Assembly: GCF_900106785.1 (NCBI RefSeq)
Contig: NZ_LT629843.1
Coordinates: 75,650 to 114,238 of the forward strand
DNA length: 38,589 bases
Reading direction: 5' to 3'
Origin: Prevotellamassilia timonensis
GTDB taxonomy: Bacteria; Bacteroidota; Bacteroidia; Bacteroidales; Bacteroidaceae
The notes beneath the pieces were generated by a model. It saw nothing but the letters and a program-made list of their open reading frames with translations. It had not been told where the DNA came from and made no database searches. Positions 16,127 through 24,118 of the stretch are shown here, one piece after another. Positions within the stretch are counted from its first letter, which is position 1. Each line of letters begins with the position of its first letter. The position numbers and the translations under genes are program-made.

Positions 16127-16396
16127 ATGAATAAGACTGATCTCGTAAATGCCATTGCAGCCCAGGGCTTGAGCAAGGCAGATTCTAAGAAAGCACTCGA
16201 CGCAGTGCTCGATGCCATTTCAGGTGCTCTCAAGGAGGGTGACAAGGTTGCAATCCTCGGCTTTGGCACATTCTCTATCAACGAGCGTCCTGCCCGCGAG
16301 GGTATCAATCCCGCAACAAAGGAAAAGATCACGATCGCTGCCAAGAAGGTGGTTAAGTTCAAGGCTGGTGCCGAACTTGCTGCTGGCGTCAACTAA
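16127..16396 (+). CDS. hup: HU-family DNA-binding protein
   Basis: An 89-residue histone-like protein that binds and bends DNA as a dimer. The N-terminal helices (MNKTDLVNAIAAQGLSKADS) are followed by the HU signature GFGTFSINERPAREGINPAT and the beta arm, and the C-terminal strand ends KVVKFKAGAELAAGVN. The length matches canonical HU (about 90). It is monocistronic, with a clear promoter upstream and a strong terminator 29 bases after the stop. Bacteroidales have several HU paralogues, so which one this is cannot be told from here. Confidence 0.95.
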   Translation: MNKTDLVNAIAAQGLSKADSKKALDAVLDAISGALKEGDKVAILGFGTFSINERPAREGINPATKEKITIAAKKVVKFKAGAELAAGVN

Positions 16397-16424
16397 TCAG
16401 AAATTCCTACCTGCTTGTTCAGGT

Positions 16425-16489
16425 AAAAAGCTATCACTCCCGAGCGATGCCTCACCTGGCAATCGCTTTGGCGTGGTAGCTTTTTCTTT
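16425..16489 (+). terminator. Terminator of the HU gene
   Basis: AAAAAGCTATCAC pairs with GTGGTAGCTTTTT. Inside, AGCGAT/ATCGCT and GCC/GGC pair, and TTTTT CTTTTT follows. Confidence 0.85.
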
Positions 16490-16598
16490 TTACCACCTCC
16501 CCACCCTTGCCACGCAGCAAAACGGCACTTCCGTGCCCAATCATGGCAAAGTGTAAAGGCATTACCACTACATTACCACAAAAAAGCAGGCAAACTAT

Positions 16599-16628
16599 TT
16601 TGCATTTACATAAATATTGTTACCTTTG
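16599..16628 (+). promoter_or_regulatory. tRNA-Pro promoter
   Basis: TACCTTTG at 16621-16628 with TTTG at 16599-16602 (18-base spacer, slightly short), 46 bases before the tRNA. Confidence 0.6.
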
Positions 16629-16674
16629 CACTCGCAAAACGATTAAGAGCAGTCACTTCTGCACTAATCTTGCA

Positions 16675-16749
16675 CGGGGCGTAGCGCAGTCCGGTTAGCG
16701 CACCTGCTTTGGGAGCAGGGGGTCGTGGGTTCGAATCCCGTCGCCCCGA
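16675..16749 (+). tRNA. tRNA-Pro (TGG)
   Basis: 75 nt. The acceptor stem CGGGGCG/CGCCCCG is perfect with discriminator A. The D arm has GCGCAGTCCGGTTAGCGC, the anticodon arm CCTGC-TTTGGGA-GCAGG has anticodon TGG, and the T arm is GTGGGTTCGAATCCCGT. CCA is not encoded, as usual in Bacteroidetes. Confidence 0.97.
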
Positions 16750-16754
16750 CAAGT

Positions 16755-16805
16755 AATAAAGCCGTTGATTATTAAGTACATTCACTTATAATCAACGGCT
16801 TTATT
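16755..16805 (+). terminator. Terminator of tRNA-Pro
   Basis: An 18-bp perfect stem (AATAAAGCCGTTGATTAT / ATAATCAACGGCTTTATT) just after the tRNA. Confidence 0.85.
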
Positions 16806-16823
16806 CGTTGTATGCGTGCAGCC

Positions 16824-16875
16824 ATTGCTTCTATATAACAAAGTTCAAATATCATCTTTGTTATATAGAAGCAAT
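16824..16875. terminator. Terminator of the HTCS gene
   Basis: A 20-bp perfect stem (16824-16843 with 16856-16875, arms ending ...TATATAACAAAG) three bases beyond the stop of the minus-strand HTCS gene; it can also act on plus-strand transcripts. Confidence 0.8.
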
Positions 16876-16877
16876 AA

Positions 16878-19667
16878 CTACTTATACTCCGTAGGATTAA
16901 CACCAAAATACTCCTTAAAGCATTTGGCCATGTAGCTGGGCGATGCGAATCCTACCTCATAAGCCACCTCGGCCACAGTCATCTCCGTGCGGCGCAACAA
17001 TTCGGCAGCCTTTTTAAGACGTGCTATGCGCAACAACTCTACCGGCGAAAAGCCCATGAGCGACTTAACCTTACGATAAAGCTGCGTGCGCCCTACGCCC
17101 ATCTGCGCCGCCATGTCTTCAACCGAGAAATTCTCGCTCGACATATTCTTCTCTATCATGTCGCGCAATCGCGCAGCAAAACCCTTGTCAAGCTCACTCA
17201 CGTTCGAGGCCTTGAGCGATGTCTTGTCGCCAAAGAAAGCCTTCAAACGGCGGCGGTTATCAATAAGATTGCGCAATCGGGCCTTAAACATATCCGGACT
17301 GAACGGCTTGGCTATATAAGAGTCGGCACCGCAGTCAAATCCTGCCACACGTTGCTCATCGAGGGTGCAGGCCGTCAGCATCATCACCGGAATGTGCGAA
17401 GTTTGCCACTCGTCCTTCAATCTGCGGCAACACTCCCAGCCGTCCATCACAGGCATCATCACATCACACACCACCGCATCGGGTATGAGTTGGCGCGCCT
17501 TGGCCAGGCCCTCCTGTCCGTCGGCAGCCGTCTCTACCACATAGCCGTCCGCAAGCAGCAAGCGCAGATATGAACGTATGTCCTCGTTATCGTCAATCAC
17601 GAGCACTGTGGGACGCGGTTCGGAAGCATCGCCCATCGCCTGTGCGGCGTCTGCCGAGGCAGCCAACGCGTTTGGCACCGTGTGCACCCCCTCGCCTGCA
17701 ATGGCATCAATGTGCGGTGCCACCACACCAGCTCCGTCGGGTTGCATAGCGTCAGGTTGTTCATACACAAGAGCCGCAGCCACATCGTGCTGACAAGGTA
17801 TGCGCACCACAAAGCGCGTGCCGCTGCCGCGCATACTCTCGGCACTCACCGTGCCGCCATGCAGTTCGACAAACGCCTTTACTGTGGCCAACCCTATGCC
17901 CGAACCATCGTGGCTCGCGTCGGCCTGATAAAAGCGGTCGAATATGTGGGGCAACTTGTCACGGTCAATGCCCTGTCCGCTGTCCTCAACCACAATGCTG
18001 AGCCACCGGCCCTGTTCGGCATCATCGGTTATGCTTGGCGTAACCGTTATTTTACCCCCTTCGGGCGTATATTTGAAAGCGTTAGACAACAAATTGTACA
18101 ACACACTCTCCATCTTTTTATCGTCGAGCATCACGTCGAGCCATGCCGCATCGGGCACATCGGCCTGCTGCACATGGTAGCGCACCATCTTTTTACGTGC
18201 CAGGGCACGGAAGGGGTCGCACCACTGCTTGAGGGTCTCGTTCAGCTGCACCGTCTTGACATTGAGCCTCAACTGGCCCGTCTCAAACTTGCGGAAGTCG
18301 AGCGTCTGCCCCACCAGCCGCAGCAATATGTCGGCATTGGTGCGCACCACTTGCAGCAGTCCGCGCTGCTCGTCGGTCAAGTTGTCCGCCCCCAGCAGTT
18401 GCTCAACAGGCGCCAATATGAGGGTGAGTGGTGTGCGCAAGTCGTGCGACACCTCGGTAAAGAAGGTGAGTTTGCTCTGCGTGGTCTCCTCCAGTTCCTT
18501 CGACATTTTTACCAACTGGTCGCGCTGCGCCTCAAGCTTGTGCTTTTGGCTGTCAAGCTCCTCGTTGCGGCGTATGGTCACATAATACGAGCGTATACCC
18601 ATGGCCATCACGAGCCCAATCAGCACTATAATGGCTATGCAGGCAAAGAGCAGCATCTTTTGCATGGAGTAGCGCGACAGAAATTTGTCCATCTGCGTGC
18701 CAAGCTGGTCAATGCGCTGCTCGCTCTCATGCACCTGGTCGCTCTGTATGCGGAACAGGCGTGCCGTGGTGGCATTGATTACAGCAGAGTGCAGCCGCGT
18801 GTCGCGCTTGAAAGGCTCGTGCCGCAATATGCGCATGGCCGTTTGTATCACCTTGTCGCCGCCTGTGGGATAGACGAATGTGGCTGTGAGCACACCCTGC
18901 TCCACATTGTCAAGTCCGCCACCCTTGGTCGACAGACCGTCAACGCCAATCACCTTCACCTCGGGGTGTCCGGCTGCCACCAAAGCCTGGTGCACCTTCA
19001 CGCCAGTGCGATCGTTGGGGGCTGTAATGATTTGTGGCACAACGCCGGCCGCAATCAAACTGTCAACTTGCTGTGGCACACGTGCCCCCTCCCACCCCAC
19101 TTCAACACTGGCCAGCACCTTTATGCCCGGCGCTTGTGCCAGCATGTGGGTCAGTCCGGCATGACGCTCGCGTGCTGCCGTGCCAGCCATGTTGGCAGTC
19201 AGCTCTACCACAGTGCCATGCCCCTTGAGTTCCTGCACCACACAAGCGGCCATATCCTTGCCTATGCTGCGGTTGTCGGCCCCGATAAAGGCCGTATATT
19301 TGTCGGAGAGTGTTTTACGGTCAACCACTATCACCGGTATGCCACGGCGCATCACACGCTCCACCACGGGGGTGAACGCGCGCGCCTCGTTGGGGGACAC
19401 CACCAGCAGGTTGATGCCCTCGTTTACCAAACTGTCTATCTGTTTTATTTGCAGTGCATTGTCATCGTGAGCCGAACGTATGTCGAGTTTTACATTTTTG
19501 TTGTAAAACATTGTTTCACGCTGCATTTCGCGGTTCATCTGCTCACGCCACGCATCTTGGCTGCACTGCGACACACCTATTTTGAACGTGTCGGCCTCAT
19601 GGCCCTTGCATGCTGCCACGAGCAGCACAAGCGCCACGAGCACAAAGTTGAGTATATGCCTCTTCAT
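16878..19667 (-). CDS. Hybrid two-component system sensor/regulator (HTCS) with sugar-binding-protein sensor
   Basis: I chose the ATG at 19667 (MKRHILNFVLVALVLLVAAC), which gives about 929 residues with a signal-like or lipoprotein-like start; the frame stays open to 19748. Periplasmic domain: a type-1 sugar-binding fold of the LacI/ribose-binding type (FKIGVSQCSQDAWREQMNREM, VIGVDGLSTKGGG). A membrane segment follows (LLFACIAIIVLIGLVMAM). Histidine kinase: EVSHDLRTPLTL, NLLSNAFKYTPEGG, DSGQGI, GSGIGLA. Receiver: VLVIDDNEDIRS with acceptor D in DVMMPVMDGW. An AraC DNA-binding domain is at the C-terminus. BT1754 of B. thetaiotaomicron, a fructose sensor, has this architecture, so a monosaccharide ligand is likely; no polysaccharide-use genes are adjacent. 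Confidence 0.93.
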   Translation of the reverse strand: MKRHILNFVLVALVLLVAACKGHEADTFKIGVSQCSQDAWREQMNREMQRETMFYNKNVKLDIRSAHDDNALQIKQIDSLVNEGINLLVVSPNEARAFTPVVERVMRRGIPVIVVDRKTLSDKYTAFIGADNRSIGKDMAACVVQELKGHGTVVELTANMAGTAARERHAGLTHMLAQAPGIKVLASVEVGWEGARVPQQVDSLIAAGVVPQIITAPNDRTGVKVHQALVAAGHPEVKVIGVDGLSTKGGGLDNVEQGVLTATFVYPTGGDKVIQTAMRILRHEPFKRDTRLHSAVINATTARLFRIQSDQVHESEQRIDQLGTQMDKFLSRYSMQKMLLFACIAIIVLIGLVMAMGIRSYYVTIRRNEELDSQKHKLEAQRDQLVKMSKELEETTQSKLTFFTEVSHDLRTPLTLILAPVEQLLGADNLTDEQRGLLQVVRTNADILLRLVGQTLDFRKFETGQLRLNVKTVQLNETLKQWCDPFRALARKKMVRYHVQQADVPDAAWLDVMLDDKKMESVLYNLLSNAFKYTPEGGKITVTPSITDDAEQGRWLSIVVEDSGQGIDRDKLPHIFDRFYQADASHDGSGIGLATVKAFVELHGGTVSAESMRGSGTRFVVRIPCQHDVAAALVYEQPDAMQPDGAGVVAPHIDAIAGEGVHTVPNALAASADAAQAMGDASEPRPTVLVIDDNEDIRSYLRLLLADGYVVETAADGQEGLAKARQLIPDAVVCDVMMPVMDGWECCRRLKDEWQTSHIPVMMLTACTLDEQRVAGFDCGADSYIAKPFSPDMFKARLRNLIDNRRRLKAFFGDKTSLKASNVSELDKGFAARLRDMIEKNMSSENFSVEDMAAQMGVGRTQLYRKVKSLMGFSPVELLRIARLKKAAELLRRTEMTVAEVAYEVGFASPSYMAKCFKEYFGVNPTEYK

Positions 19668-20061
19668 AAGGGGGAGAACTGTGTACGCCGGTGTAAGCAG
19701 ACATTCGACGAACGATAAAGTCATGTTCCTATATTGCTGGTATGTCATGGCGCATTATTACGGGTCATACTGCTCGCGCAGCCGCTGTGCCCGTTCATCA
19801 TTTTCATGTTTCACAACAACGCATTACGCCAATTCTTTCCAGGCCTTTTACCGAACATCTGCTTAGGCAAAGGTTGTTTGTTAGAAGAATTGATGCAAAG
19901 TTAAGCTTTTGCCCGCATAATTGGTGTAAACGCTCTCGTAAAAAATGCGATATCATTTATTGCAGCTTGATAAAACAATTCTGATATTATAGTTCACGGA
20001 TCGTACCAATCGCACGGATTTTTTCGCTACGTGCCACGTGCAATCAGCGTGTTCTGTGTTT
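19668..20061. other. Upstream region of the HTCS gene
   Basis: No further gene. TAACTTTG on the minus strand (19903-19896) is a plausible -7 box about 230 bases before the chosen start. Otherwise I see nothing with confidence. Confidence 0.5.
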
Positions 20062-20143
20062 CCTGACTTCGTCAATGCGTCACCCAATCAAATGACGCAA
20101 CGCATCGTTTTTCAACATGCGCCATTCAATGGCACAAAAAAAG
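20062..20143 (+). repeat. Direct repeat flanking R1-R2 composite B, left copy
   Basis: CCTGACTTCGTCAATGCGTC, then ACCCAATCAAATGACGC and on to CATTCAATGGCACAAAAA. It matches 20816-20893 along its length with scattered substitutions. Each copy holds a small stem (GCGTC...GACGC). Confidence 0.75.
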
Positions 20144-20600
20144 TGTACATACTTGTACACAAATATTTGCACCCTCCCCATCTGCCTACTTATAAATGAA
20201 TGTATGCGCTTTTACTGCCATCTTACACTTTTTGTACGTAACAAGTTGGTACACAGAGGTTTCAAGAGTGTAAGATGATTTCAAAGTATCTTACACACTC
20301 CTGCACACATCTTACACGCCCCTCCCCTCTGTCTCACAGTCCGTTTGGACGTATGCGGCGGGTTTTACGCCACAGGGACGTAGAGAAATCTGTCGGAGCA
20401 ACAGACTTTTCTGCCCCCCTATGCCGTGATATCGCCCTCCCGTGCTTGTGCCGTGTGGCAGTGTGTGGGTTGTGTAGGTCGCGTGTAGGTGGCATTGGTA
20501 GCATCTTACACTGAGTAAAGCATTGACAATCAATGAGTTGCAACAACTTAGTGTAAGATGTAAGATACTCGGCAAGTAAAGTTTTTGTAGTATGGTAAAG
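20144..20600 (-). repeat. R2 structured repeat, copy B
   Basis: Reads as R2 on the minus strand. Six perfect GTGTAAGAT/ATCTTACAC 9-mers. The first hairpin has a 10-bp stem (ATCTTACACT/AGTGTAAGAT), with CATTGA-TTG-TCAATG inside. The core holds TCTGT-TGCTCCG-ACAGA and CGTCCCTGTGGCGT. The closing hairpin is GTGTAAGAT/ATCTTACAC. The distal end has GTGTAC...GTACAC as in copy C. Confidence 0.85.
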
Positions 20601-20604
20601 GTAT

Positions 20605-20802
20605 CGCAAGCACAAAACGCAAGCACAAAACGCTACCACTAATGGGGGCGACGCGTCTCGCGTCGGGAAAAGATGCAGCTATCATTTAATAGAGTACCTT
20701 TCTCTACCCCGACGCGAGACGCGTCGCTCCCATTAGTGGTAGCGTTTTGTGCTTGTGTTTTGTGCTTGCGTTTGGTGGTAGCGTTTTGTGTTAGGGCATT
20801 AG
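20605..20802. repeat. R1 repeat, locus 3
   Basis: 13-nt units (AAAACGCAAGCAC) lead into the palindrome arm at 20634-20667; the other arm at 20708-20741 has one substitution (GCTCC for GCCCC). The spacer (AAGATGCAGCTATCATTTA...) resembles that of locus 4. It abuts R2 copy B. Confidence 0.88.
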
Positions 20803-20815
20803 TGCTTTATCTCCT

Positions 20816-20893
20816 CCTAACTTCATCAATGCGTCACCCAATCAAACGACGCTACTCATTGATTTTCAATACGCGCTATTCCATCACACAAAA
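20816..20893 (+). repeat. Direct repeat flanking R1-R2 composite B, right copy
   Basis: CCTAACTTCATCAATGCGTC, then ACCCAATCAAACGACGC and on to CTATTCCATCACACAAAAAA. Partner of 20062-20143. An inverted echo of its start (TGATGAAGTCA) follows at about 20898. Confidence 0.75.
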
Positions 20894-20966
20894 AAATGAT
20901 GAAGTCAGGTGTATTTGATAATCGTATCGAAACAGTTTTACCATGCCGCAATAAGATAATGCGCTT

Positions 20967-21122
20967 TATCCTCGGAAAAGTGTAGCAATCTGCGTATCTT
21001 ATCCTCGAAAAAGTGTGGTATTTTATACAAACTATCCTCGAAAAAGTGTAGTAATACACGCATTTTATCCTCGAAAAAGTGTAGTATTTTACACAAACTA
21101 TCCTCGAAAAAGTGTAACTTTG
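20967..21122. repeat. 33-nt tandem repeat array
   Basis: Four complete units and one partial, starting at 20967, 21000, 21033, 21066 and 21099. All begin TATCCTCGAAAAAGTGTA (first unit TCGGAAAAG). The remaining 15 bases alternate: units 1 and 3 are alike, and units 2 and 4 are alike (GTATTTTACACAAAC), so the higher-order period is 66. The last unit merges into TAACTTTG (21115-21122), a -7 box. Confidence 0.88.
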
Positions 21123-21250
21123 CGACGTAAGTACTTATAAATCAAGGCATTACTATTCATCATAACGTTAGAGGCGTTACTTCTTCGTCTAAATCCCTTT
21201 ATAATTAGGACGATTTATCGCAAAGAGCAAACACCTTAAGTCAACTATAC

Positions 21251-21361
21251 ATGGCTGCAGAAACTATTATTGACGTAAAAGCAGGCATGGAATACGATAA
21301 CGCCCCTACGTTGTCTATTACAACCTTTTTTATGCTTTGGCGTTTTACCAGACTGCATTAG
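21251..21361 (+). CDS. Possible 36-aa peptide
   Basis: ATG at 21251 gives MAAETIIDVKAGMEYDNAPT followed by a hydrophobic stretch (LSITTFFMLWRF) and a stop. The first 20 residues look protein-like, and the second part could be a membrane segment. There is no convincing ribosome site. It could equally be the 5' end of a decayed gene. Its only support is that it lies between a promoter-like box and a strong terminator. Confidence 0.25.
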   Translation: MAAETIIDVKAGMEYDNAPTLSITTFFMLWRFTRLH

Positions 21362-21424
21362 TTTAGAGTTTGTCCCAGCCTTCCCTGTCCGCATCAGCTA
21401 ATTTTTGTTTCACCAAACCTTAAT

Positions 21425-21462
21425 AACAAGGGCGTGCAATCGTTTTGTTGCACGCCCTTGTT
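21425..21462 (+). terminator. Strong terminator-like hairpin
   Basis: AACAAGGGCGTGCAA pairs perfectly with TTGCACGCCCTTGTT around an 8-base loop. Confidence 0.75.
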
Positions 21463-21532
21463 GCATAATTAGGTACACAATTACTGCAAAATGCGACAAA
21501 TGTTAGTCTATTAACATACTTTTACCCACCCG

Positions 21533-21564
21533 TTTGGTAATTTTACAAACTGCGCGTATATTTG
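21533..21564 (+). promoter_or_regulatory. Promoter of the secreted protein gene
   Basis: TTTG (21533-21536), exactly 20 bases, TATATTTG (21557-21564); a 5' untranslated region of about 170 bases follows. Confidence 0.8.
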
Positions 21565-21741
21565 CGCCACAAACGGGACTTATTACGCAAATATACGTAT
21601 AAAACATTTGGATAATGTAAACCTCTGTATGTCGCAGTCCTGCATTAGTTTGCACCATGGCCACAACAAGGTGATACGTATCAGGCGCAGAACATAATAA
21701 GAAACACAACTCATTATTAACCTAATAAAAACAACAAAAGC

Positions 21742-23487
21742 ATGAAGAAATTTACTTTCTTGCTGTCGCTTCTCCTCGCATTTGTGGGAGTAACGGCAAG
21801 TGCGCAGAGTCTTAAGTTCTCTGATGCACCAAGTGATGGAACCTGGGCCAGCAACACCCAATGGTATCTTATTAGAGTCGCTCTTACAGATGGCTATCAC
21901 CCAAAGGCTGGTTATCTCAACACAGAAGACGGCTATACTAACGGCAACGGATTATTGCTTAACAATGACGCTGTTCCCACAACCGACAAAGGTCTGTGGT
22001 GTATTGTAGGCGATGAGACTAATGGTTATAAATTCTACAATAAGGGCGAAGGAACCTCTAAAGTGCTTGGTGTATCTAATTGGTCAAAAATGTATGATGC
22101 CTCAAGTACAGAAGATGTTGCTATGAGTTTTGACATTGCCAGCTCAACTGCAAAGTCAACAGCTTATTGCGTTAAATTCCATGGCAAATCAGACGGTGAC
22201 TATTGGTGGAATAATTCTGATGGAGGTGGCTGCCATTTGTCATTTTGGAAAAATGCCGCATCGACAACTGGAACAACAGGTAATGCCTTTTATTTTATTC
22301 CTGTGAGTGATTTGGCGAACGCTGAGTATGAAGCTAAAATGTTCTTGGGTACTACAAATGTGGAAGCTTTCCGCTACATTCCAGGTGTATCAGCTGCTTG
22401 TTCGAGCGAACTTGCCACATGGGAGGCAAATAAAAACCAGGCGACTGATGACGCTTTTACTGAAGCAGCTAAGGCTTATCTTGGCAAAACCTATTACAGA
22501 ATTACCAACTGCAACACTTCAAGAGCGAAATCTGTGCTTGCTGCTGATGCCACCAGCGCCGCTTGTGTTGCTGCAGCCGAAAAGATGGGAAATGCCTCTA
22601 CCGTGTGGAAGTTCGTTCCTGCTGTAAAGGAGGCTACTGGCCAATATGGCGTAAAACTTTACAATGTTAATGCCCAAGCATATCTTGGTGCTTTGGCTGC
22701 CCCCGTTCAGGAACCTGTAACACCCATGGCTGCAGAACTGGCTCAAGGCGGTTTGTATAGCATCAGTGTTAATACAAATGGTTCGGTAGAGGGCTTCGTA
22801 TTGCGTGATGGCAATAATGGCCGTATGAATTTGGAATCAAAAGGTGGCATTGACAAATGGGAAGGTCAACAAGGTTATTACAATCAAGTAACATGGACCA
22901 TTGATGTCGCTACAGAATTTGAGGTAGCTCTCAATACTGTAGAAAGCAAGTCATACGCTACTGCCTATCTTCCCTTCGGCGTAAGCGCAGTAAATGGTGC
23001 TAAGGCTTACACTGCTGCTACTCCTGCTAACGGTCAAACAGTAATGACTGAGACTGCAAACTTTGCCAAGGAAACTGGTGTGCTCCTCGTTAGCGATGAG
23101 GCTGCTGCCAAGGCCGTTTTGACTATTGGCGATGCTGAAGGTGCTGCTAATTCAAGCGCTCTGAAGGGTACTTTGCTCGCCAAGGATATCAACGGCGCAC
23201 AGACTAAGTACTTGGTATTCGGTAAGAACAATGCCAATGAAACAGAGGTAGGTTTCTTCGAACCTTCAACTGCGGTTACATCAATCCCTGCCAACCGCGC
23301 ATTCTTTGCTGATGCCGAGGGTTCAGCTATCGCTTTGAACTTTGGCAATGTAACAGCTGTAAACAATGTAGTTGCTGGTAATGCCAACGTCAATGCACCC
23401 ATCTTCGACCTCACCGGCCGTCGTGTAGTGAAGGCTGTTAAGGGTGGCTTGTACATTCAGAATGGCAAGAAGTATATCGTAAAGTAA
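21742..23487 (+). CDS. Secreted Prevotella-type surface protein
   Basis: A 581-residue exported protein. The signal peptide is MKKFTFLLSLLLAFVGVTAS with cleavage after SAQ (about residue 22). The mature part has two similar stretches with tryptophan and aromatic residues (SNTQWYLIRVALTDGYH..., then KTYYRITNCN...WKFVP) that resemble ricin-like carbohydrate-binding folds; this is a guess. The next region (LNTVESKSYATAYLPFGVSAV, about 395-530) is a beta-rich module common in Prevotella secreted proteins. The C-terminus (APIFDLTGRRVVKAVKGGLY followed by IQNGKKYIVK) is a short sorting-type motif. A 54-residue gene follows 31 bases later and is probably cotranscribed. No enzyme motif is visible. 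Confidence 0.85.
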   Translation: MKKFTFLLSLLLAFVGVTASAQSLKFSDAPSDGTWASNTQWYLIRVALTDGYHPKAGYLNTEDGYTNGNGLLLNNDAVPTTDKGLWCIVGDETNGYKFYNKGEGTSKVLGVSNWSKMYDASSTEDVAMSFDIASSTAKSTAYCVKFHGKSDGDYWWNNSDGGGCHLSFWKNAASTTGTTGNAFYFIPVSDLANAEYEAKMFLGTTNVEAFRYIPGVSAACSSELATWEANKNQATDDAFTEAAKAYLGKTYYRITNCNTSRAKSVLAADATSAACVAAAEKMGNASTVWKFVPAVKEATGQYGVKLYNVNAQAYLGALAAPVQEPVTPMAAELAQGGLYSISVNTNGSVEGFVLRDGNNGRMNLESKGGIDKWEGQQGYYNQVTWTIDVATEFEVALNTVESKSYATAYLPFGVSAVNGAKAYTAATPANGQTVMTETANFAKETGVLLVSDEAAAKAVLTIGDAEGAANSSALKGTLLAKDINGAQTKYLVFGKNNANETEVGFFEPSTAVTSIPANRAFFADAEGSAIALNFGNVTAVNNVVAGNANVNAPIFDLTGRRVVKAVKGGLYIQNGKKYIVK

Positions 23488-23518
23488 TTAACTGAAATAC
23501 ATTAAAACGTTTGTAACA

Positions 23519-23683
23519 ATGAAGAAACAGTATATAGCTCCCGCAAGCACTTCAATCTGCTATCTTGAAGCATTGCAGCCTCTCTGCGGTTCAACCGAAG
23601 CTACACACGCAAAGAAGACCGATGCTGTGTGGTCAAACGAAAAGGGTTGGAACAGTGAGGACTGGTCGGCTGACGAAGACTAA
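23519..23683 (+). CDS. Small Bacteroidales-type peptide (54 aa)
   Basis: A 54-residue gene starting MKKQYIAPASTSICYLEALQ. The pattern (MKK, aromatic, P, then a hydrophobic ILxLEALQPLCGST-like stretch and an acidic W-containing tail WNSEDWSADED) is shared by many short uncharacterised proteins of Prevotella and Bacteroides, as I recall. It lies 31 bases after the secreted protein gene and before terminators, so the two form a transcription unit. There is no clear signal peptide. The function is unknown; a role with the exported neighbour is possible. Confidence 0.65.
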   Translation: MKKQYIAPASTSICYLEALQPLCGSTEATHAKKTDAVWSNEKGWNSEDWSADED

Positions 23684-23691
23684 TCTCACCG

Positions 23692-23836
23692 TGTGAGATG
23701 TGCGTATAACAAGCATCTCACATGTACACAAGCATAAAGGCCGGAGGCAAGAGCGGCGTAACAACTGTACCTTGCGCTCCTGGCCTTTACCCCCTTGCAG
23801 GGAATAGGTAGCCCTGCGAGTTAAAGTAATTTTTTT
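23692..23836 (+). terminator. Three successive terminator-like hairpins
   Basis: TGTGAGATG/CATCTCACA (23692-23722); AAAGGCC...GGCCTTT with inner GGCAAG/CTTGC (about 23735-23790); GCAGGG/CCCTGC (23797-23817), followed by a T7 run at about 23829. The last has the best terminator form. Confidence 0.6.
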
Positions 23837-23945
23837 CATTATACGGGCTGTTCGAAGTGATTCGCGCAGCCCGTTTTGCTATGTGGGGGCGGCATCACAA
23901 CATAATTAGCATTAGCATATTGCCATAAAAAATAACGCCAAACTA

Positions 23946-23977
23946 TTGGCAAACACACATAAATATTTGTATCTTTG
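23946..23977 (+). promoter_or_regulatory. Promoter of the rimP-nusA-infB operon
   Basis: TTG (23946-23948), 21 bases, TATCTTTG (23970-23977); 142 bases of leader precede rimP. Confidence 0.7.
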
Positions 23978-24118
23978 CAGCAAGATTGAGTGAGGGGCTT
24001 TCGAAAGAAGTTCCTCACTTGTTTTTACAACACGCTATAAAGCATAACCAAAGGCAAGGGGGCAAGGAGGAATATTGGCCACCTTGCAGGTGTTAAAATA
24101 CATCTGAAAGCATAACGA

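Larger units (their letters stand above)
21115..21462 (+). ncRNA. Possible short transcript unit (promoter to terminator)
   Basis: TAACTTTG at 21115-21122 could start a transcript that ends at the strong terminator 21425-21462, about 330 nt. Between them are a small stem (TAACG/CGTTA near 21163) and one short reading frame (21251-21361). It could be a small RNA, a small-protein gene, or a remnant of a larger gene. Confidence 0.3.

Noticed and set aside
17682-19718. 678-codon open frame on the plus strand
   Set aside because: Entirely antisense to the HTCS gene, whose domains are unmistakable; rich in H and C as expected of a shadow frame.
20967-21122. CRISPR array
   Set aside because: The repeat is regular at 33 bases, but the 15-base interiors alternate between two near-identical types instead of being unique spacers; no cas genes.
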